DNA of 64,000 nucleotides from Prochloron sp965198675 (GTDB lineage: Bacteria; Cyanobacteriota; Cyanobacteriia; Cyanobacteriales; Prochloraceae), in the NCBI GenBank assembly GCA_965198675.1, contig OZ240666.1:3286001-3350000 (forward strand), in the 5' to 3' direction. Numbering within the stretch: the stretch's first letter is position 1; each line of letters opens with the position of its first letter. Of this stretch, positions 1 through 8,457 are shown piece after piece. The notes under the pieces are model-generated. The model was not told the DNA's origin. It made no database searches and saw only the letters and a program-made list of their open reading frames with translations. The position numbers were made by a program, and so were the translations under genes.

Positions 1-185
1 TTACCAGTTATAGCAGTGCGCGCCGGGGTATTTACAAATATAGATGATGAAGAATTGCCTTTCGCCTTCGACCCTACACCCTAGACCTTACACCCGCGTT
101 CCGCGCTATACCAGTTTCTTTACATTTTTTTCGGACGAGAGTGGAAAATAGGGGCATGGAACATTATATGAATACCGGGCAAAAC

Positions 186-692
186 CCACGTGAAACAGGC
201 CGTGGAATGAGCTAGGCGGCTTTAGCCGCCGTTTAAAAAAACTTGACACAATTTCAAGATTAACACTAAAATGGATATTGCTTGAATCCCCAGGGTGGGC
301 CTGACTGCCCCGGTGGACATGAGCAGGAGTGAAGCGACGAGAGTCGGCACCCTCGAACCCAAAGTGCAGAGTTCAATCTGCAACCAGAGGCGCGAAAGAC
401 CTCTCTAAAAACGTATGGACTTGACAGAGTACCGAAACACCAGCGAAATTTAGTTTTTAGACTTTAAATGCTGTACCGAGGGGCACTCGGTAACAGGGTA
501 AAAATACACTTGGGGATATCGTTCCCGCTGGGTTGCACAGCTCACAGCTAGATAGTTAGATCGTTTTGGTACGGCTATTCGGTGAGAGGTTGCATAGCTC
601 TCTTCAGCTTCTGTTGCAATTTAAGGATGGTAGATGACACCGAAGGTGCCGCCCAAGGCGTCCCTTGAATCCCACGTGAAACACGCCGTGGG
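186..692 (+). mobile_element. Hairpin-bounded non-coding element, candidate IscB/HEARO-type guide RNA element
   Basis: About 500 bases with no convincing reading frame, framed by two near-identical hairpins. CCACG at 186-190 pairs with CGTGG at 201-205, and CCCACG at 671-676 pairs with CGTGGG at 687-692, both around a loop beginning TGAAACA. Inside are more stems: GGCGGC/GCCGCC at 215-230 and TACCGAG/CTCGGTA at 474-492. Subterminal hairpins at both ends plus a structured interior fit IS200/IS605-superfamily elements. A long RNA without a nuclease ORF fits the ORF-less HEARO (IscB guide RNA) class seen in cyanobacteria. The assignment to that RNA family is from memory and not verified. Bases 1-185 hold nothing recognised. 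The right end runs into the coding frame of the next gene. Confidence 0.45.
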
Positions 693-720
693 AGTGTCAA
701 AAAAGAATAAGGTGCGATCG

Positions 721-1218
721 ATGAACTATCTTATTGCTATACTGGCAGATCGAATTCAAGCAGAATCCGCCTACACTACCCTAGAGAAGGCAGGTATCCC
801 CACCGAGGAAATGACTATACTGGGTCGGGGCTACAAAACAGCCGATGAATTTGGCTTTATTGATCCGCTCCAGAAGGCCAAAAAGCAAGCGCTCCTCATG
901 GCTTCCTGGTTAGTTCCCTTTGGTTTTGGTGCTGGCTATACCTTTAGTTATATCACCGGACTGGAAACCTTTGACTGGGCGGGAGTAGTGGGCGGTCGCC
1001 TTATTGGGGGCCTTCTCGGGGCGATCGCCGGGGGTATGGGCAGCTTTTTTGTCGGTGGTGGGGTGGGCTTGTCGGTGGGGGGCGGCGACGCTTTACCCTA
1101 TAAAAATTACCTCAATGCTGGGAAGTATTTGCTCGTGCTTAAAGGTTCCGAGAGTCTACAAAATAAGGCTGTTTCACTCCTGCGCCGACTTGAACCGGAA
1201 AATATCCAATCCCTATAG
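721..1218 (+). CDS. Glycine-rich conserved membrane protein (hypothetical)
   Basis: A 165-residue protein starting MNYLIAILADRI. The N-terminal 50 residues look like a small alpha/beta fold (LADRIQAESAYTTLEKAG). Two hydrophobic segments follow: one around residues 60-80, and a very glycine-rich one (GGRLIGGLLGAIAGGMG) around 95-125. The frame is open upstream to 634, but those extra 29 codons come from the end of the preceding repeat element. I therefore prefer the ATG at 721, which has AAGG about ten bases upstream. It resembles cyanobacterial conserved proteins of the general-stress or membrane-gating kind, but no function can be assigned. Its 3' end overlaps the convergent ABC gene by six bases. 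Confidence 0.7.
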   Translation: MNYLIAILADRIQAESAYTTLEKAGIPTEEMTILGRGYKTADEFGFIDPLQKAKKQALLMASWLVPFGFGAGYTFSYITGLETFDWAGVVGGRLIGGLLGAIAGGMGSFFVGGGVGLSVGGGDALPYKNYLNAGKYLLVLKGSESLQNKAVSLLRRLEPENIQSL

Positions 1219-1965
1219 TTGAGCGTTATATAAATCATCTATCATAGCTGGAGAAACCGCAACCGAGTCTTCATCAAAAACAATTCTCCCCTTACGCAAA
1301 CCAATCAAGCGATCGCAATGAGAACGAGCAAATGCAATGGAGTGCAAACTCACTACCAGAGTTTTCCCGTCTTGTTCACTGAGAACGAGCAACAAATCCA
1401 TGATTTCCCGACTCAATTCTCGATCCAGAGAAGAAATCGGTTCGTCAGCGAGAATTATCTGGGGATTTTGCACCAATACCCGCGCTAAAGCAACTCTTTG
1501 CTTCTGTCCTCCGGAAAGTTCGTTCGTTCGTGCGTACAGCTTCTCTGGAATACCCACCCGGGTTAAAGCAGCAGTGGCAGTCTTCACGGACATCGGGAAA
1601 ATGAGAGAAAGAGCTGCTTTCCAAAAAGACCAGCGACCTAAATGTCCTGCATTGACATTATGAATCACCCGCAGATTATCGACTAAATGAAACTGCTGAT
1701 ACACAGTACCTATTCCTCTTTGGACTTGACGCAACTTCCGGGGGGAAAGGCGAGCCAAATTTTGTCCACCTACCATAATCTTACCTGTACTTGGTAATAA
1801 AGTACCATTGAGCAGACTAATCAAAGTACTTTTTCCCGCACCCGAAGACCCCACCAGGGCAACCCTTTCCCCAGAATTAATCCGGAGGTTTATATTTGTT
1901 AAGGCGGTAACAGTGTTTATCTTAGTGGTTACATTATTTATGCAATAAACAGGGGTCGCTTTCAT
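1213..1965 (-). CDS. phnC: PhnC-like phosphonate/phosphite ABC transporter ATP-binding protein
   Basis: A 250-residue ABC ATPase. Walker A is GSSGAGKST (about residues 39-47), the signature is LSGGQKQRVALARVL (about 150-164), Walker B is IILADEP, and the switch histidine follows in VVSLHS. Length and composition match the phosphonate-type (PhnC) subfamily, which energises import of phosphonates, phosphite or similar oxyanions at the inner membrane. The likely partner is the solute-binding protein upstream on the same strand (2468-3349), about 500 bases away. No permease (PhnE) follows: the next sequence on this strand is occupied by the convergent gene at 721-1218. The start at 1965 gives a normal N-terminus. 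Confidence 0.85.
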   Translation of the reverse strand: MKATPVYCINNVTTKINTVTALTNINLRINSGERVALVGSSGAGKSTLISLLNGTLLPSTGKIMVGGQNLARLSPRKLRQVQRGIGTVYQQFHLVDNLRVIHNVNAGHLGRWSFWKAALSLIFPMSVKTATAALTRVGIPEKLYARTNELSGGQKQRVALARVLVQNPQIILADEPISSLDRELSREIMDLLLVLSEQDGKTLVVSLHSIAFARSHCDRLIGLRKGRIVFDEDSVAVSPAMIDDLYNAQL

Positions 1966-2467
1966 TTATATAACATATTAGATAATTTTCTCTGTTTCCT
2001 CTGTGTCTCTGCGTGAAAGAATACAGGTATTATGGTAATTTATTGGGTGCAACATAAGTTATGTCTAAGACTTTGAAAGCTACCTCCTTCAATTACGCCG
2101 ATATGTGTAGTTGATGCCATACTTATCTCAGAGTTATCAAGCAATGGGTAGCTTTGGGATGGTTAAATGTAGCACAAAGGTTGTTACGGCAGAAATTTAG
2201 GGCGATCGCACTTATTATATCGGCGTTGCTGGATTTCGATATGGATTAGAGTGGCTCGCTGGCTCGCTGGCTCGCTGGGAAGAGGTTCTCGTACACTGCC
2301 CCCAATCACCCAATCACCCTATCCCCCTATCCCCCTATCTCCCAATCACGCGCCCTGACCTAGTCTGATCCAGCAACGCCATTATATCTCTTTCTCTGTG
2401 TCAAGAGTGTCTCTGTGGTTTATTTTATAGTTTCACGCAGAAGGCGCCCAGGCGCAGAGAGGGTTTT
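1966..2467. other. Intergenic stretch with dispersed and simple repeats
   Basis: No gene is seen between the ATPase and the binding-protein gene. The stretch holds pieces of the dispersed CTGCGTGAAA/GCGCAGAG repeat at about 1990-2020 and 2430-2460, a triplicated eight-base unit (GGCTCGCT) near 2252-2278, and a pyrimidine-rich run of CCCCCTAT and CAATCACC units near 2300-2350. The repeats probably separated the two transporter genes. Confidence 0.6.
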
Positions 2468-3349
2468 TCATTTAATTTTGCCAATTTTCCTTCCCACTGC
2501 TTCAATTTCAGCGTAATTAGCATTTTCCGTCGGGATAAACTTAGCTGCTCCAAATAAATCCAAAATTTCCTTTTGCTCTGGTACTGTAGGATCCAGCTTC
2601 AACAGTGCTGCTTGTACTCTCTCAATAAAATCGGACCCATAGCGTTCTTTAACCTTGGGATGAATTACCCAATGATAATCATAATAAGCAGGGGTACGCC
2701 AAATTACCTCTACCTTATCTAAATTAACTTCCTGGATCCGACTCTCCCACACTTGCTCATTGAGCGCTCCTGCTGCATAACTACCAGCTTCTACTAACTG
2801 GATAGTTTTGTCGTGGGAACCAGAAAACCCCGGTTTACCCTTGAAGTCTTCCAGCTTTATCCCAGCTTGCTCTAAAAAATACTGAGGCATTAAACGTCCC
2901 GAAGTGGAGGACTCGCTGCCAAAGGTAAAAGTACTTCCGGACAAAGCTGTCAGACCTTTAATGTCCTCAAAGGGTTTAATAGAGCTATTTTTATTGGCAA
3001 TGAAAACACTGTGGAATTGGGGGTCAATATCTCTTTGGGCGATCGCCTCTGCCCCTGGAATCTGCAACCGCGCTTGCACTCCTGTCAGCCCCCCAAACCA
3101 AACTAACTCTAAGTCTCCCACCCTAAAAGCAGTCACCGCAGCCCCATAGTCAGTCACTGGTTTGTATTCTATCGGTACTCCTAACTCTGCTCCTAAGTAG
3201 TCTGTCAATTTACCATAGAGTCGCTGTAATTTCTCCGGCTCTTGATCCGGTATCGCCCCTACAATTAAAGATTGTACCTCTGTCTCTGTGGTGGTACAAG
3301 CGGTTAAAGGCATTAATATTAGTAATAAGGAGAGTAAAGCTTTGTTCAT
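2468..3349 (-). CDS. phnD: PhnD-like phosphonate/oxyanion ABC transporter substrate-binding lipoprotein
   Basis: A 293-residue periplasmic binding protein of the phosphate/phosphite/phosphonate (PhnD) family. The N-terminus MNKALLSLLLILMPLTAC is a lipoprotein signal with the acylated Cys at residue 18. Mature family hallmarks are GAIPDQEPEKL, then YGAAVTAFRVGDLELVWFGG, then a central FGSESSTSGRLMPQYFL that typically forms the ligand pocket. It would capture an oxyanion outside the inner membrane and hand it to a permease energised by PhnC. A good sigma-70 promoter lies upstream at 3419-3447. The permease gene is missing next door, so transport depends on an unlinked subunit or is lost. The exact substrate cannot be read from sequence. 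Confidence 0.85.
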   Translation of the reverse strand: MNKALLSLLLILMPLTACTTTETEVQSLIVGAIPDQEPEKLQRLYGKLTDYLGAELGVPIEYKPVTDYGAAVTAFRVGDLELVWFGGLTGVQARLQIPGAEAIAQRDIDPQFHSVFIANKNSSIKPFEDIKGLTALSGSTFTFGSESSTSGRLMPQYFLEQAGIKLEDFKGKPGFSGSHDKTIQLVEAGSYAAGALNEQVWESRIQEVNLDKVEVIWRTPAYYDYHWVIHPKVKERYGSDFIERVQAALLKLDPTVPEQKEILDLFGAAKFIPTENANYAEIEAVGRKIGKIK

Positions 3350-3418
3350 TTTTTAAGAATGTTTCGCGCAAAGGCGCAGAGGCGCGGAGAGAGGAGGAAG
3401 CTATTGTGTGTTAATTAT

Positions 3419-3447
3419 ATAATATAACTATATTTACTTCTTGTCAA
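3419..3447 (-). promoter_or_regulatory. Sigma-70 type promoter for the PhnD-like gene
   Basis: On the minus strand a perfect -35 (TTGACA, 3447-3442) is followed by a 17-base spacer and TATTAT (3424-3419). It lies 70 bases upstream of the start at 3349. It shares the TTGACAAG core with the promoter-like modules near 5000-5360. Confidence 0.65.
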
Positions 3448-3538
3448 GCTCTTTTTCGTATTTCAATATGTAGTTTCTCGTGCTACAAGTTTGAGGAGGA
3501 TTAAACCGCTGAACGCCGGTAACACAGAGAAGAGAGGA

Positions 3539-3565
3539 GGGAGGGAGAGGGAGGGAGAGGGAGGG
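3539..3565 (+). other. G-quadruplex-prone tract
   Basis: Six GGG runs separated alternately by A and AGA occupy 27 bases, ending directly at a HIP1 octamer (GCGATCGC). The motif meets the usual four-run, short-loop rule for intramolecular G-quadruplexes. It sits just upstream of the truncated NACHT gene. Confidence 0.6.
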
Positions 3566-3599
3566 CGATCGCTGGCAAGGGATTGTAGGGGAAGAGGAA

Positions 3600-4853
3600 G
3601 TGCAAAGGTTTGCCCTATTTCTCCGTGGTTGTCCAAAAACAGTGCAAGAAGAGTTAGCCAGAGAACCGCTACTCCTCTATCTCTTAGGCGCTATGCACCG
3701 AGATAGTACTATTAAAAGGGAAGACTTCCAAGGTAAAGGGGAGGTGGGAGCAAAAATTCAGATTTATAACCAGTCTGTGCAGTGGGTTTTGACAAAACAG
3801 CGTACTGAGTACGACCAAGAGAAGATTTTAGGGTTAAAGTCGGAGGAGTTAAAGCAAGTTTTGATGACCGCAGGACTTTGTGTGATCCAGTCGAGAGGGG
3901 AGTATAGTACTATAAAAGCAGTAAGTGCAAGGTTGGAGGAATCTTCTAAAGATATTGCTACTAAATTTAGAGAAATTGCAGATAACAAGGAGGAGGAGAG
4001 TTTAAAGAATGCTTTAGCAGCATTTTATCTCAAGTCAGCAGACACAGAAGGGGTAGAGTTTTTCTGCTCTAAGGCTATGGAACAAAGTTTCCTCTCACAA
4101 CCCCAGGCAAAGGAAATCTATGATTTACTGGGCTATGGGAACCTCACTCGGGAGGTTTTGGACTACTTGTTTGGGTTATTGGAGCAAAATGAGGGATTTG
4201 ACCCGGAAGGATTATTTGCAATTTTGCACGATTTTTATTTCCGGTGGTGTGACGGGGAGTATATGGACGTGTTTCCTGAGAAAGAAAAGGTTAATTATCT
4301 TCTCTGGAAGATGGGAAAACTGCGGGAAAATCCTATCCTGGGGAAGGAAACCTCTCTGGGAATGCGACAAGTAGATATATACACTGGTTTGAATGTCTTG
4401 ATTTTGCTCTTAGAATTACAACGATATGGGAAAGATAATGATTTGAACCTGTCTTTTCATCTCTGTGGGAAGGTTAATAATAAGGGGGTATCGAAAGACC
4501 GGGATAAGTTATCTCGCATAATAAGTTATAGTGACTGTCTCGGTGAGGGTGCCTTTTCCAGTATTGTTGATCCTTTTCTTGGTGGTGCCAACCTCAATAA
4601 CGCCAACCTGGAATACGCCCAACTCGAAAACGCCCAACTCGAAAACGCCCAACTCGAAAACGCCCAACTCGAAAACGCCCAACTCGAAAACGCCAAACTC
4701 AGTGACGTCTACCTCAAAAACACCAACCTCGAAAACGCCAACCTAGAAGGAATAAGATGGAATGAAGAGACAAGGTGGAAAGAAGTGAAAGGACTAGAAA
4801 CAGCGATGAACGTTCCCCCTGGATTTGGTAGTAAGAGAGAGCGATCGCCCTAA
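3600..4853 (+). pseudogene. C-terminal remnant of a NACHT NTPase with pentapeptide repeats
   Basis: An open frame of 417 codons from a GTG. It begins inside a NACHT-type protein: LAREPLLLYLLGAMHRD (residues about 19-35) is the sequence that normally follows the P-loop NTPase domain. The P-loop and Walker B halves are missing. Next comes a helical region of about 260 residues (roughly 60-320), then a run of A(N/Q)LEN-type pentapeptides (about 328-385), which would fold as a right-handed beta-helix. Upstream lie only repeats and the G-rich tract, so the N-terminal half was lost, probably by a repeat-mediated rearrangement. Intact relatives are STAND-type signalling or defence proteins. Translation from the GTG is possible but would give no NTPase. 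Confidence 0.65.
4606..4696 (+). repeat. 15-bp tandem repeat encoding pentapeptides
   Basis: The unit CAACTCGAAAACGCC is repeated about five times almost without change and encodes AQLEN each time. Near-identity at the DNA level, including third positions, indicates recent tandem expansion rather than old pentapeptide divergence. Confidence 0.85.
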
Positions 4854-5007
4854 TTTTACAATATCCTCCCCATCTTCATCTGTGTTCATCTGCGTACACA
4901 GCGGTTCCTTAAAAGAAATGTTTCACACAAAGACACAGAGACGCCGAGAGAGGAGAAGAAGAGTGTAAAATTGGTACGTTTTTTTTGGCGCACTCTTCCC
5001 CAATCTT

Positions 5008-5036
5008 ATCATATCTACAAAAATCTCCCTTGTCAA
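5008..5036 (-). promoter_or_regulatory. Sigma-70-like promoter module, no downstream gene
   Basis: On the minus strand TTGACA (5036-5031) is followed by a 17-base spacer and TATGAT (5013-5008). It points at the 3' end of the NACHT remnant, so any transcript would be antisense to it. Confidence 0.4.
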
Positions 5037-5080
5037 ACCCTTTTTGATAAGTATTGCTTATATTACATTTTGTAATCAAT

Positions 5081-5110
5081 TAGTATTTCTTCTCTAAGCC
5101 AAATTTGTTA
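5081..5110 (+). repeat. Uninterrupted copy of the intron target sequence
   Basis: This 30-base sequence matches the two exon halves that flank the intron (5617-5630 and 8254-8270), differing at only two or three positions around the splice junction. It shows that the intron homed into one member of a repeat pair. Confidence 0.7.
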
Positions 5111-5187
5111 ATCGTCAGAGAATTTGAGTATATTGACTCAGAAAAAATCTTGGTAACAATTCTTAATAATTAACGGGAGAATAGGGG

Positions 5188-5216
5188 TTGACAAGGTTAA
5201 ATTGAGGAGCTATGAT
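5188..5216 (+). promoter_or_regulatory. Sigma-70-like promoter module, no downstream gene
   Basis: TTGACA at 5188-5193, a 17-base spacer, and TATGAT at 5211-5216. No reading frame follows closely, so it is either repeat-borne or drives an unannotated small RNA. Confidence 0.4.
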
Positions 5217-5330
5217 GGAGTCATTGAAAAATGGGCTAATTTTGTCTAAAAATCAAGTATTTTTGGAAAAGCGATCGCTCTCTACTCCCTTCCCCATCTA
5301 CCTTTTAACCGAAAAATATCAAAATAGGGC

Positions 5331-5366
5331 TTGACAAGATGTGATTTTGGGCTATATGATATAATG
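5331..5366 (+). promoter_or_regulatory. Sigma-70-like promoter module, no downstream gene
   Basis: TTGACAAG at 5331 is followed by overlapping -10 candidates, TATGAT near 5355 and TATAAT a few bases later. It repeats the layout of the module at 5188. Confidence 0.35.
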
Positions 5367-5630
5367 GGGAGAGACTGTGCAAAAAAAAACCTTGTTAATA
5401 TAAGAAGGTTTCACCCAGAGTCGCAGAGAGGAGAGGAAGAGTTTGATTGCAGTAATAGTGGTAAAACAGTGACCAGTTACCAGTTACCAGTTACCAGTTA
5501 CCAGTTACCAGGCGTATGGTGCGGGCCTCAAACCCAAGGTTGAGCTGCTACCATGGTACGTGATTACTGGTCACTGGTAACTGAAAGGTGAAATTGATAC
5601 TTTTTTTTGCGAACTCTAGTATTTCTTATA

Positions 5631-8253
5631 GTGCGGCTCGTTCCCTGTGAAAGCTGCGGCGTAAGCTGAAATATAAGCAGGGGCTTGGTTACAGGTTAAA
5701 AGGCCGGGTACAATCTAAGCTGCCGAAAGGCGCTGAAAGACCCAGACAATCCTATCTGAACGAAGAGACCCGCAAGGGAAACAAAGGGAGAAATTAGGTG
5801 ACCCAAACAGGATTACCGAAACTCTAAGGTAGTGATAACCGAACCATGATAACTGAATGAATTATGAGAGTGAGGACGCGGTCAGTAATCGCGGAAAGCG
5901 CGAAGGTGCGCGAAACCAAGTCTCTCCCGCGAGGGAATCGCGTGAATCCTTATCTGGCCACAGTGAGGTTAATCACCAGGCTGAAGCTGGCAACAGGGCG
6001 GTAAAGTGCGACCGAACGGTTAGGTAGAGATACTTCCGCTAATAGGGAGAATACATGGGATAACTTAACGTGAATCGCCTGAAAAAAGACCTAAGATACG
6101 AAACTGTCGGAAGGCCGTTACACACGACAGAAGAGACACCGAATAAAGACTCGTAAGGGTGGTATAAGGCACTTACATTCCTGAGTTGGTAGTGGGTCAA
6201 GGGGTGAGTCCCAAAGGTTCAAAACAATAGTTCATTCGGAACGAGAAAAAACTCGCTCGACTTCCACAGAAACAGGGGATTCCAAGCCCGACATGTGAAG
6301 TGGTGGGGCAGCCTGATTAACTGCCTATCGGAAGAGCGAGGGTAAGAGAGGGCGTAACTGCCCAAGGGTTTCTAGAGAGAGGGCGCCCAATGTAATTATC
6401 AGAGCGAATTATGGAGCCAACTTGTGATTATCACTAACCAAACTCCAATCGAATACCGCAGCTTGAAAGACTTAGTACTTCACCTTGCAGTATTCCTGCG
6501 GGGCAGAGAAATAAGTCTGAAGGCTGACGATGTCTGGAAAGAGTTGCCATGGAAGCGATTCCGAGGTCAGGTCTTTCGGTTACAGCGGAGTATCTTCAAA
6601 GCGCAAAAGAACAATCAGAAAGTTAAGGTCAAACTCTTACAACGACTCCTTCTAAGGAGCCGTGCAGCCCAAGCTTTGGCCGTCAAACAAGTAACACAGC
6701 AGAATCAAGGGAAGAAGACCCCCGGAGTTGATGGCAGAACCGCACTGACGACACGTCAGCGTCTAGTGCTGTGTCAAAGGCTGAATAAGCACTGGTACCA
6801 CTGGAAACACCAACAACTAAGAAGGGTAAACATCCCCAAGCCTAACGGCAAAACACGGGGATTAGGCATCCCGACGATAGCAGATAGAGCATGGCAAGCG
6901 CTGCTTAAATTAGCGGCGGAGCCAGCTTATGAAGCTACAGCCGGGGAAAGAAGCTATGGCTTTAGATCCGGACGCTGTACTGCGGATGCGCAGAAGCTTA
7001 TGTTCAGCAACCTAAACAACCACGCAAATGGTAGGGAAAAACTGATACTGGAAACGGATATTAGTAAATGCTTTGATGAAATTGACCACAAGGTCATACT
7101 CAGAGGTGTAATCCTACCTACTGAAGCGAAAAGAGGTTTAAAGCTGGCGGTGAAAGCTGGTGTCCGCGGTGAGTATCCCTCCAGTATCAAGGGGACTCCA
7201 CAAGGTGGAGTGATTTCACCGTTACTGGCAAATATCGCCCTAGATGGATACGAGAACGTAGGGTCAGACCAATACTCCCGGAGAAAATTTGGGGGGAATG
7301 GTTACGGTATAAAGGGTATACGTTACGCAGATGACGCGGTCTTTATCTGTAAGCCAGGAGCTGATACCACAAAGCTAGGGCGAGATATAGATGAATTTCT
7401 TGAGTCCAGAGGGCTAAGAATAAACAAAGATAAGACTGAGACGAGAAAAGCTACGGATGGATTTGACTTTCTGGGATGGCGCTTCCGCGTTAATTCACGA
7501 GGGACATTCAAGTCCACACCGAGTGGAAAGAATTATGCGGAAATAAAGGCCAAAGTTAAAGCGACCTGGAAGAATAAAGATTTGAGCACAGAAGCTCGAT
7601 TGAAGAGAATAGCGTCTCAGGTCCGTGGCTGGAGGAATTACCATAAATCCTGCGATATGTCGAAACATGCTCTATGGTCACTGAGCCAATGGTTGTGGCA
7701 CAAACTAAGGGCGGATAAACGCAGACAAGACCAGAAGGAAGCTGAAAAAGCACGCCGACAAGCCATTAAAGGTAAGAAGGCAGTGAAGGGAGCGGCGAAG
7801 CGCCAACTCACAAAAGAGCAGGTGGATAAAGCGTTCCCGAAAGTTTCCTGGGAAGTGAATAGTCACGTAATGGTTAAAGGTGGAGCCTCACCCTTCGATG
7901 GGAGTATATCCTACTGGGTTGGTCGGAACTCCAAATTATATGAAGGACCGACCGCTAAAGCTATCAAGCGACAGAAGGGAAAATGTACGCATTGCAACCG
8001 AAAGTTCATGGAGATAGATGGTCCTGTGGAGTTGCACCACAAAGACGGGAATCATAATAACTGGAATAGCAAAAATCTAGTTGCTCTCCATCGGGAATGT
8101 CACCAAAAGCAGGCGGTACACCGCAAGCGAATTAAGGACGGACTCGTAAAGCGCGCCGTAGAGGCATAGAGACACCTGAGCCGGATGAGGTGAAAGTCTC
8201 ACGTCCGGTTCGTAGGAGAGGGGCGAGGTGGTAACACCTCCCTCGACTCTAAT
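5631..8253 (+). mobile_element. Group II intron (complete, with maturase ORF)
   Basis: The 5' end GTGCGGCTCG matches the GUGYG start of group II introns. A long structured leader (domains I-III) follows to about 6420, then the maturase gene in domain IV. Domain V lies at about 8178-8212 (GAGCCGGATG, GTGAAAGTC, CACGTCCGGTTC), and domain VI at about 8213-8250 (GAGGTG-GTAA-CACCTC stem with an unpaired A on its 3' side). The intron ends in AAT near 8253, within one base. The exon flanks TAGTATTTCTTATA and TTAAGCCAAATTTGTTA rebuild a repeat also found intact at 5081-5110. The insertion is in non-coding repeat DNA, so it breaks no gene. Confidence 0.85.
6424..8169 (+). CDS. ltrA: Group II intron reverse transcriptase/maturase with HNH endonuclease
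   Basis: A 581-residue intron-encoded protein. Reverse-transcriptase blocks run from about residue 70 to 345, with the catalytic YADD in GIRYADDAVFICK (about 298-310) and upstream markers GIPTIADRAWQ and GTPQGGVISPLLANI. The thumb/maturase X domain follows (about 350-440), then a lysine-rich linker. A C-terminal HNH endonuclease carries a CTHC pair, VELHHKDGNHNNW and ECHQKQ (about 530-570). It should splice its host intron and copy it into new DNA sites by target-primed reverse transcription. The start is a GTG at 6424. No lesion is visible, so the intron appears mobile-competent. Confidence 0.95.
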   Translation: MIITNQTPIEYRSLKDLVLHLAVFLRGREISLKADDVWKELPWKRFRGQVFRLQRSIFKAQKNNQKVKVKLLQRLLLRSRAAQALAVKQVTQQNQGKKTPGVDGRTALTTRQRLVLCQRLNKHWYHWKHQQLRRVNIPKPNGKTRGLGIPTIADRAWQALLKLAAEPAYEATAGERSYGFRSGRCTADAQKLMFSNLNNHANGREKLILETDISKCFDEIDHKVILRGVILPTEAKRGLKLAVKAGVRGEYPSSIKGTPQGGVISPLLANIALDGYENVGSDQYSRRKFGGNGYGIKGIRYADDAVFICKPGADTTKLGRDIDEFLESRGLRINKDKTETRKATDGFDFLGWRFRVNSRGTFKSTPSGKNYAEIKAKVKATWKNKDLSTEARLKRIASQVRGWRNYHKSCDMSKHALWSLSQWLWHKLRADKRRQDQKEAEKARRQAIKGKKAVKGAAKRQLTKEQVDKAFPKVSWEVNSHVMVKGGASPFDGSISYWVGRNSKLYEGPTAKAIKRQKGKCTHCNRKFMEIDGPVELHHKDGNHNNWNSKNLVALHRECHQKQAVHRKRIKDGLVKRAVEA

Positions 8254-8457
8254 TTAAGCCAAATTTGTTAGGCGATCGCGAAGCGCCACTCGAAGCTAAG
8301 GGACGCCTTTGGCGGCACCTTCGGTGTTGGCCAAACCCCTGCTGCAGGCTTGGTGCGCAATAAGCTGGAATCAGATTCCAGAAGAACGCACCGCACCGCT
8401 GCGTGAAACTTAGATTCTCTCATAGGGGAAGACAAAAGCTATCCCCAAACCCTAGAT

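Larger units (their letters stand above)
4854..5630. other. Gene-free stretch with repeats and promoter-like modules
   Basis: No protein gene is supported. It contains a copy of the dispersed GTTTCACACAAAGACACAGAGACGC repeat class near 4918-4955 and another near 5407-5435. It also has three sigma-70-like modules sharing TTGACAAG, a heptamer STRR array (TTACCAG units) near 5468-5512 with an inverted arm at 5560-5583, and a 30-base sequence (5081-5110) that recurs, split by the group II intron, at 5617/8254. Confidence 0.6.

Noticed and set aside
4531..4746. A frame with repeated TPNSK units
   Set aside because: It is the +1 reading of the 15-base pentapeptide repeats in the NACHT remnant.
5331..5543. 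A 70-codon frame starting near a promoter-like module
   Set aside because: Most of it translates dispersed and heptamer repeats (TSYQLPVTSYQLP); no homology is expected.
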